Below, piece after piece: positions 19,365 through 25,409 of a stretch of DNA of 25,409 bases. The stretch spans positions 1 to 25,409 of the forward strand of contig JAAURU010000003.1 of assembly GCA_012032075.1 (NCBI GenBank), read 5' to 3'. Origin of the DNA: Flavobacterium sp. (GTDB lineage: Bacteria > Bacteroidota > Bacteroidia > Flavobacteriales > Flavobacteriaceae). The position numbers and the translations under genes are program-made. The notes beneath the pieces were generated by a model that searched no databases, had not been told where the DNA came from, and saw nothing but the letters and a program-made list of their open reading frames with translations. The stretch's first letter is position 1. Each line of letters begins with the position of its first letter.

Positions 19365-20110
19365 GAGCTTAAAAGGAGTTGTGTTAAAATATAGTTCATT
19401 AAAATAATCACTACCGATGTCCAAACAAAAGCAACTGTACTTGCTTTTCCTACTTCAAGCGCACCACCTTTCATGTAAAAGCCATGAAAAGAAGGAATTG
19501 TTGCAAGTATCATAGCAAATACAATAGTTTTAATAAAGGCATAAGTAATATGAAAAGGGATAAATTCGGTTTGAATTCCTTGTATGAATTCTGAACTAGA
19601 GGTAAAACCACCGTAAACACCAGCAATATAACCACCTACAACACCTAAAAACATACTCAAACCTATTGCAAAAGGATATAATAAAAGTGCTATTATTTTT
19701 GGGAAAACTAAATAATTTAAAGAGTTAACTCCCATAACTTCTAAAGCATCAATTTGTTCTGTAACGCGCATTGTTCCTATGCTTGAAGTAATAAAAGAAC
19801 CCATTTTTCCAGCCATAATTACCGAAATAAATGTTGGTGCAAATTCTAAAATAACCGATTGCCTTGTAGCAAAACCTATTAAGTATTTAGGTATTAATGG
19901 ATTGGTTAAATTTAAAGCAGTTTGTATGGCAACAACTCCACCTACGAAAAACGATATGAAAGCAACAATTCCAAGAGAATCGATGATTAAATCATCAATT
20001 TCTTTTAAAATAAGTTGTTTCATCACACTCCATTTTGTAGGCTTATTAAAGACCTCTTTGAGCATTAAAAAATATTTTCCTATTTGCGATAAATAACGAA
20101 TAAGCATCAT
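19361..20110 (-). CDS. ABC transporter permease, MlaE-like
   Basis: Intact 249-residue MlaE-family permease of a lipid-transporting ABC system, inner membrane, five or six hydrophobic segments. Family marks include FVGGVVAIQTALNL, ATRQSVILEFAPTFISVIMAGKMGS and GTMRVTEQIDALEVMGVNSLNYLV. The start is ATG 20110 or the adjacent ATG 20107 (MLIRYLSQIGKYF). Its stop overlaps the start of the ATPase gene by four bases, so the pair is one transcriptional unit with a -7 promoter element 16 bases upstream. Confidence 0.93.
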   Translation of the reverse strand: MMLIRYLSQIGKYFLMLKEVFNKPTKWSVMKQLILKEIDDLIIDSLGIVAFISFFVGGVVAIQTALNLTNPLIPKYLIGFATRQSVILEFAPTFISVIMAGKMGSFITSSIGTMRVTEQIDALEVMGVNSLNYLVFPKIIALLLYPFAIGLSMFLGVVGGYIAGVYGGFTSSSEFIQGIQTEFIPFHITYAFIKTIVFAMILATIPSFHGFYMKGGALEVGKASTVAFVWTSVVIILMNYILTQLLLSS

Positions 20111-20126
20111 AGTTTGTAAATATCTT

Positions 20127-20134
20127 CAAAAATA
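20127..20134 (-). promoter_or_regulatory. Probable -7 promoter element for the mlaE-mlaF pair
   Basis: Read on the minus strand this is TATTTTTG, matching TAnnTTTG, 16 bases before ATG 20110. No TTG occurs at the expected upstream spacing. Confidence 0.5.
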
Positions 20135-20141
20135 GTAAGAA

Positions 20142-20175
20142 GTTGTGAGTTGTGAGTGATAAGTTAAAAGTTTTT
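20142..20175. repeat. Short heptamer repeat tract
   Basis: GTTGTGA occurs twice in tandem (20142-20148, 20149-20155), followed by three degenerate seven-base units each opening with GT (GTGATAA, GTTAAAA, GTTTTTT). It lies between the receptor gene stop and the mlaE promoter. Confidence 0.55.
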
Positions 20176-20177
20176 TA

Positions 20178-22559
20178 TTAATTACTCCTTCTTCTTTCTT
20201 CTTCGTTTCCAAAATTTTTCTTTTTATCTTTTATAGCATTGTTTCCAAAAGTATAACTTGCAGAAAGTCTTATGTATCTATTGTTTCTATTTTGTCCGTA
20301 CACTTGATTTACACCGTTAACAATTGAAGCGTAGTTGTTTAAACTAGAAGTATTAAAAATATCTTTTATTAAAAGTGAAATTTGTAGACTCTTATCAAGA
20401 AGGGATTTATTAACACCTAAATCAAAACTATACATTTTTCCAATGCTAAATAATCCGAAATTTAATTTTGAATCATAGGAAAAATCAGTTTGAAAATTTG
20501 TAGTTTCATTTATAATGATTCTGTTACTAGATGAAATGCTATAAGCGAATCCATTTTTTGGGTTTGCATTTATTTCTTTGGTAAAATTAGTTTTAGATCC
20601 TAAAACTGTTATGTTATTTTGACTTTGTAACCATTTTAATTTATTGAAACCAATACTTTCTCCAATTCCATAAATAATTTGATTGAAATAGTTTTCTCTT
20701 GTAACTATTTGTGTGCTGTTTGCTATGTTTGAATTAAAAATAATTCCTGCTCCTTGACTTTTAGCATTTACAAAAACATTTGTTGTAAATACATTTTTAT
20801 ATATGTGTTTTATTTCAAAGTTATCATTAAATGATGGTTGTAGAAATGGATTTCCTTCACGTGTAAGTATTACTACTCACATACACTCTAAATGGGTTTA
20901 GGTTGCCAAAATTTGGTCTTTGAATACGTTTACTATAACTAAATGAAAAACTGTTATTTTCATTTTTAGCATAAGAAGCGTAAACCGTTGGAAACAATTT
21001 TAAGTAATCATTTGTGCTTGTTTGATTTAAATTTACAGAGAATCCTTTTGTTTGAGTGTTTTCTATTCTTAAACCCATTTGAAAACTCCATTTTTTATTT
21101 ATTTTCTTCATTGCATTAACATATATGGCTTGAATGTTTTCAGAATATTCAAATTGGTTAGAAATATCATTATCAAAAACTGGATTTCCAGAAATAGTAT
21201 TAAAAAACTGGATTTCACTATTGTTTTTTATAAAGCTTACTTTCGCTCCATAAGATAAATTTACTAGTTGTAATGGATGTTCAATATCTGTTTAAAACTA
21301 ATATTTTGAATATTTAAATCTGAAAGTGTATTCGCTGATGCATTTACATTTTGAAAAATATTATTTGATGAAAAACTATTTGTTTTAAACTTATGATTTC
21401 TGCCAGAGTTATAAATAAGATAATCTATATCAAAAGAAATTGTTCTTCCTATAGTATCTATATTTGTTATTGAATGAAAATTAATAGAGTGATTTTTTAT
21501 TTCTTGTAGATTATTACCGTTATTGATTAATAAAGAATCGAGAACATTATTTTGGTTAAAAATGTTAGAAATAGTTTTATCTTCAATATCAGGATTTGCA
21601 ATGCTACCTAAGTATTGAATTCCAATAGTTGTCTTATTTGATACTTTATAATCTAATAAAAGTCTTGTTGCAAAATCTTCTTGATTATCTTTAGAATTTA
21701 TATTGATGTCCCAAGTACTATTTGGATAGTAAACCTGAAAATCCTCAAGACCTCTCAAGTATCCATTTGTTTTATTAAGACTCAAAGAAAAACTAATTTT
21801 CTCTTTATTGTAAAGTAAATTGTTGTTTAATGTTGTAAAATTATAAGTATTAAAATTAGTACTTAAGCTAGTTGTATTTTTCCAAGAGTTTATTTGCCCT
21901 TTTTTCAAAATTATATTTAATAATCCTCCATTTCCTGTGGCATCATATTTTGCAGGTGGAGCACTAATAATTTCTATTTTTTTAATATCGCTTGATGCAA
22001 TTGAATTTAAATAACGGATTAATTCTTCTCCTATTAAAGGGAGTAATCTTCCATTTATCATCACTTGTACAGCATCTCTTCCAAACATATTGATGGTGTT
22101 ATTTTGAACTCTTAATCCTGGAGCTGCTCTAAATGCATCTAAAGCGTTTCCACCTTGAGAAACAATACTGTTCTCAACATTGAATGTGATACGATCAGGT
22201 TGCTGTTCAATTAACTTTTTTCTATGTATTAGTTCTACTTCTTGTAATCTGTTAGTAATTTCAACTAAAGTTATAACTCCAAGATTTAAAGAATTACTAT
22301 CTAATTGAATTGTTTTTCTCCAATCTTACAATCCTAAATAGCTAATAATTAACTCATATTTTCCTGATGCAGCTTTTAAAGTAAAACCACCTTTCTCATT
22401 TGTAGTTTCTCCTGTTATAATATCTCCATTATTATTTAACAATGCGATATTTGCCCAAGGAATAGGTTCTGAATTATAATGTACAATTCCCTCAATTTTA
22501 TTTTGAGAAATAACGAATAAAGGAAAAAAGAAAAGGAGTAATAATGTAATACGTTTCAT
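20178..22559 (-). pseudogene. TonB-receptor-like outer-membrane beta-barrel protein, disrupted (in-frame stop plus two frameshifts)
   Basis: Repaired length is about 793 aa. A signal peptide (MKRITLLLLFFFPLFVISQ) is followed by a carboxypeptidase-regulatory-like domain (KIEGIVHYNSEPIPWANIALL to YELIISYLGL), a plug-like region (PDRITFNVENSIVSQGGNAL, then RDAVQVMINGRLLPL and KKIEIISAPPAKYDATG) and a barrel with FSFSYSKRIQRPNFGNLNPF and a C-terminal strand near YIRLSASYTFG. This fits the outer_membrane_beta-barrel_3 type of TonB-linked protein; the ligand is unknown. The final FGNNAIKDKKKN tail is not an aromatic barrel end. Lesions: an in-frame TAA at 22328-22326 after SYLGL, a missing base at 21291-21293, and an extra base near 20857-20860. 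It lies downstream of two AraC regulators transcribed the same way. Confidence 0.85.
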
Positions 22560-22590
22560 ATCTTTTGTTTTTTAATTATTTTTGATGAGA

Positions 22591-22598
22591 CAAATATC
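22591..22598 (-). promoter_or_regulatory. Near-consensus -7 element for the receptor gene
   Basis: The minus strand reads GATATTTG, seven of eight positions in keeping with TAnnTTTG, 31 bases before ATG 22559. No -33 TTG is at the right spacing. Confidence 0.3.
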
Positions 22599-22629
22599 TA
22601 TCAGACAAAGAGGATAATCGACCGAATGA

Positions 22630-22673
22630 AAAAAGTCGAACTCATTTTTAAAATAAAATGAGTTCGACTTTTT
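22630..22673. terminator. Bidirectional-looking hairpin terminator between the AraC and receptor genes
   Basis: Perfect 19-bp stem: AAAAAGTCGAACTCATTTT, loop TAAAAT, AAAATGAGTTCGACTTTTT. A and T runs flank both sides, so it could terminate either strand; the active direction is presumably minus, after the AraC stop at 22708. The arm sequence GTTCGACTTTTT recurs at 22685-22696. Confidence 0.85.
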
Positions 22674-22684
22674 CTAAATGAAAC

Positions 22685-22696
22685 GTTCGACTTTTT
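22685..22696 (+). repeat. Extra direct copy of the terminator arm sequence
   Basis: GTTCGACTTTTT here is identical to 22662-22673 and inverted relative to 22630-22641, giving three copies in 67 bases. It lies between the AraC stop and the hairpin. Confidence 0.55.
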
Positions 22697-22707
22697 ACAA
22701 GTCGCTG

Positions 22708-23847
22708 TTAATCAGTTAATTTTCTATATTGAGTAGGTGTTGTTCCTGTGTGTTTTTAAAAGCAGTATTAAAGGAAGATTTAGAATTAAAACCAACTTCA
22801 TATAGGATTTCTAAAACGGTAAGTTCTTTTTTAGAAGTGTCTTTTAATATATTTTTCGCTTTTTCAATTCGATATTCATTAATGAAGTCAAAAAAATGTT
22901 GACCCATTTGATGATTAATTAAAATGGATAACTCTCTAGAATTAAGGTCTAATCGTGAAGCTAAATCTTGAATAGTTAATGATGATTCTATAAAAGGTTC
23001 TTTAGCAATCATATATCCCTTTAATTGTTGAATTTTATTATTTTCTTCTTCTGAAAACTCTGGTTATTTTTTTCTTTATTATCAATCATTTCTTTAGATA
23101 ATCTCAAATTCACATCGATGCCTCGAAATAACTTAGGAGAGTATAAAGCCTTGAAAACTAACCAAAAACTAAAAATCAATCCAAATAGTAATAAAACTAT
23201 TTTTGCATTATCTCTGCTATGTCGACAACGTTATTGTCTCTTAAAATCCCTTTTATAGTCGTCAATATTTGTCCAATAATAATAAATAAAATCAATTGTT
23301 TTAACCAATTATAGTTATGGAAATAAATCTTGTTTGTATAATTTTCTAACAACAGTTTTCTATATCGTATTAAATAATATATCTCTGCTATTAAATAGAT
23401 GATTGATAAAATATAATCAAAATTTGAACTAAAGAAAAAGGTTGAAGTTTCTGAATAATGTTCTAAAAATAGTAATTTTTTATCTTCTGAAACCATGAAA
23501 AATACAGGAAATAAAACCATTATATTAATTAACCAAGGTAAAATATGAACTAGATGCTTTGTTTTTAGTTTAAAATTAGAATAGATTACCGATAAAATAT
23601 AAAGAAATAACAAAGGATCTTTAAATGAAGAAATCTGAATACGTATCATTTCTAATGAAAGTGGCAAATTGATAAAATTGCGATAAAAAAAGACACTAAT
23701 ATCTATTGCTGTAATTATTAAAAAAGTAGCTAATAATCTATTGCTAAGTTTTTTGGTTGTTTTAACTGTTAATAAGAAAAAAGCAAAAAATAGAAACAAT
23801 AGCACAATCACAAAACTTAATAGACCTATTATTGATGATTTTTCCAA
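22708..23847 (-). CDS. Membrane-bound AraC-family regulator, copy A (three frameshifts as read)
   Basis: Repaired length is about 380 aa. The N-terminal half holds about seven hydrophobic helices (from LLSFVIVLLFLFFAFFLL to IVLLLFGLIFSFWLVF), then a short linker and a C-terminal AraC/XylS helix-turn-helix domain (SLTIQDLASRLDLNSRELSILI to VLEILYEVGFNSKSSFNTAFKK) ending GTTPTQYRKLTD. This is the seven-helix sensor plus AraC domain layout common in Bacteroidota. The start appears to be TTG 23847, 4 bases after the stop of copy B. Missing bases: near 23220-23230, at 23064-23065, and in 22753-22757 (five T on the plus strand, six expected). The HTH domain is nearly identical to that of copy B. 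It probably controls nearby envelope genes, but the target is unknown. Confidence 0.85.
22727..22990. repeat. Duplicated AraC DNA-binding region, unit A
   Basis: About 260 bases encoding the HTH domain of copy A, matching 23877-24150 in copy B at most positions, including long identical stretches such as the 20 bases starting AAAAGCAGTATTAAAGGAAG. The membrane halves are far less alike. Confidence 0.8.
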
Positions 23848-23851
23848 CTTT

Positions 23852-24980
23852 TTAAATATTTAAGTGTTGATTTCGAAATTGAGTAGGTGTTGTTCCTGAG
23901 TACTTTTTAAAAGCAGTATTAAAGGAAGATTTTGAATTAAAACCAACTTCATATAGAATTTCTAAAACTGTAAGTTCTTTTTTAGAAGTATCTTTTAATA
24001 TATTTTTTGCTTTTTGAATTCGATATTCGTTAATGAAATCAAAAAAGTGTTGTCCCATTTGATGGTTAATCAAAATTGACAATTCTCTTGAGGGAAGATT
24101 TAATTTTAAGGCTAAATCCTGAATAGTTAAGGATGGTTCTAAAAAAGGTTCTTCATTTTCCATGAAAGTTTTGAGTCTTTCAATTGTTTCAATTTCTGTA
24201 ATCGAGGTTTCCATTTTTTTAACAATAAAATTCTCTACAGGTTTTAATGTAGAATCAATACTTCTAAAAAGATTAGGATATTTTAAAGCCATTAAAACAT
24301 ACCAACAAGTAATTAAAAAGAAGGATAAACCTAACATTTGTAATGCGCTGTTATAAGTAACTTCGTGGTTTGTGAATTTTAAAATGTTTTTTATTAATGC
24401 AAGGAAATGTATTATTGAAGTAACTATTGCTAGTTTAAATAACCAATTGTAGGTTACAACATTATAATTAGTATAATTTTCTTTATATATTTTTTTAAAT
24501 TTAAAGAGCGTTAAAAACACTAATATTAAATAAATAATAAATTGAATGTGAATGAAAAAATGTATGAATAGTATCTCTTTATTACTCAAAATATTTTCTA
24601 AAAATAGCATTTTTGATTTTTTGTCAACAAAGTAAAATGCTTTGGCTAGCAATAAATTGACTATAAAAAAAGGTAGTGCATGTAAAACATGACTTGTTTT
24701 AAGTTTAAAGTCAGAATAACAAACTGACCTAACGTATAAATAAAAAACTGGGATTTGAAGAAACACAAATGTAGATTTGAAAATCTCAAAATTAGAAGAG
24801 ATTGTTACAAATAGTGGTAACACCCAATTGCTTATGTCTATTGTAGTTAAAATTAAAAACACGCAAAAAGGCGATTGCTTTTTTTTGATTTGTTTTTAAA
24901 GTAATCAAAAAAGTAGTCAATAATAAAGAAGTAAAAACACTTAAAATTCCAATTATATTGATAAGTTTAATTTCGTTCAT
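23852..24980 (-). CDS. Membrane-bound AraC-family regulator, copy B (one frameshift as read)
   Basis: Repaired length is about 375 aa, with the same plan as copy A: MNEIKLINIIGILSVFTSLL begins the first helix, about seven helices follow, then an AraC-type DNA-binding domain (LTIQDLALKLNLPSRELSIL to GFNSKSSFNTAFKKYSGTTPTQFR). The only lesion is an extra base in the run at 24879-24886 (eight, seven expected), which splits TNQKKQSPFCVFLILTTIDIS. It is the first gene of the pair and has a TATATTTG -7 element 23 bases upstream; copy A follows after 4 bases, so both come from one transcript. Confidence 0.9.
23877..24150. repeat. Duplicated AraC DNA-binding region, unit B
   Basis: Partner of the repeat at 22727-22990, same orientation, about 1.15 kb apart. 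Confidence 0.8.
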
Positions 24981-25003
24981 TATTGTTTTCTATTGAATGT
25001 ATA

Positions 25004-25011
25004 CAAATATA
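25004..25011 (-). promoter_or_regulatory. Probable -7 promoter element for the AraC pair
   Basis: The minus strand reads TATATTTG, an exact TAnnTTTG match, 23 bases before ATG 24980. No clear -33 TTG is at 19 bases. Confidence 0.55.
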
Positions 25012-25089
25012 ACTTTATATAAAGGCTTTAAGAAATATTCAATTATTTTTCTTTTACATTTCTAAAGTGTTTAATACATGATAAAAAAG

Positions 25090-25124
25090 AAACAGCACTT
25101 TAATTTCAATTTAAAGTGCTGTTT
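25090..25124 (-). terminator. Rho-independent terminator of the partial beta-barrel gene
   Basis: Perfect 14-bp stem AAACAGCACTTTAA / TTAAAGTGCTGTTT with a 7-base loop. On the minus strand it is followed by CTTTTTTA, and it lies 17 bases after the stop at 25142. Confidence 0.85.
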
Positions 25125-25141
25125 TCGATTTGTTAATTAAA

Positions 25142-25409
25142 TTACTTCTTCTTATTCAAATCAAATCGATAAATTAAATCTGCTCCAAAAAATACTCCTG
25201 AATCAAATTCAGAATTTAATCTATTTCTGTCATCACCAGAAACTTGAACCGTTAAAACTTGTAAGCCTACTTTATCATTTGCATTATATAAACCATAATC
25301 AGTTGTGTCAAAACCTACTTTACCTCTTAAAATTAATGCGTTGTCTAAAAACCCATAAGCTGCATACATGGCAAATCGAATAGATTCTTCTTGTACATAA
25401 AAATCAGAA
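25142..25409 (-). CDS. C-terminal part of an outer-membrane beta-barrel protein (runs off the window)
   Basis: About 88 residues are open from the window edge to the TAA at 25144-25142. The pattern is alternating and strand-rich: ESIRFAMYAAYGFLDNALILRGKVGFD, then a closing strand SGVFFGADLIYRFDLNKKK. This looks like the end of a small outer-membrane barrel or porin-like protein, although the last three lysines follow instead of a terminal aromatic. No family can be named from this fragment. The start lies outside the window. Confidence 0.6.
   Translation of the reverse strand, partial: SDFYVQEESIRFAMYAAYGFLDNALILRGKVGFDTTDYGLYNANDKVGLQVLTVQVSGDDRNRLNSEFDSGVFFGADLIYRFDLNKKK

Noticed and set aside
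19365..19424. Longer start for the mlaF-like gene.
   Set aside because: The extra 20 residues are mlaE sequence in another frame; the ATGA overlap at 19361-19364 and the family N-terminus MIEVKNLEKTFG fix the start.
1..25409. CRISPR array, tRNA/rRNA genes, transposase or prophage genes.
   Set aside because: No regularly spaced repeats, cloverleaf-like sequence, rRNA-like sequence or integrase/transposase motif was seen on either strand.

Overview
The window reads as a chromosomal segment of a low-GC member of the Flavobacteriaceae (Bacteroidota), probably close to Flavobacterium. The evidence is the porU-porV pair of the type IX secretion system, the cytidine deaminase, PDH E1-alpha and PDH E2 genes behind it in the usual flavobacterial order, start sites with Bacteroidota -7 elements (TAnnTTTG) instead of Shine-Dalgarno sequences, and membrane-bound AraC regulators. 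I saw no tRNA, rRNA, CRISPR array, integrase or insertion sequence.

Layout. 229-5336 (+): porU and porV, the T9SS sortase and its outer-membrane shuttle. 5398-8675 (+): cdd, pdhA and pdhC, ending in a strong terminator. 8805-9653 (+): a YHS-domain secreted protein overlapping a DoxX-like membrane protein, then a terminator. 9734 to about 10795 (+): an M28 aminopeptidase lipoprotein, convergent with a minus-strand operon (14096 to 10731) encoding a circularly permuted ATP-grasp protein, an Alpha-E protein and a transglutaminase-like protein, a predicted peptide-forming or peptide-tagging system. 14386-18592 (+): a tightly packed run of SDR oxidoreductase, SprT-like metalloprotein, a small four-helix membrane protein with a cytochrome-oxidase-like HDTYYV motif, mannose-1-phosphate guanylyltransferase and a DUF389 membrane protein. 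20110-18594 (-): an MlaE/MlaF-like ABC lipid transporter pair. 22559-20178 (-): a TonB-receptor-like outer-membrane beta-barrel gene. 24980-22708 (-): two tandem, recently duplicated seven-helix AraC regulators. 25409-25142 (-): the end of another beta-barrel protein.

The dominant oddity is sequence integrity. Thirteen of 21 complete genes are broken by single-base shifts (about 25 in 25 kb, about 20 of them apparent deletions). Nearly all lie in A or T runs, and many are in genes expected to be indispensable (pdhC, porU, porV). Restoring one base at each site gives full-length family members. This is much more likely to be read or assembly error than biology, so the disrupted genes are listed at full reconstructed extent. 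One lesion, an in-frame TAA in the outer-membrane receptor gene, does not fit the indel pattern.

The best candidates for less-described biology are the ATP-grasp/Alpha-E/transglutaminase operon, the small oxidase-motif membrane protein, and the duplicated membrane AraC pair next to the receptor gene.
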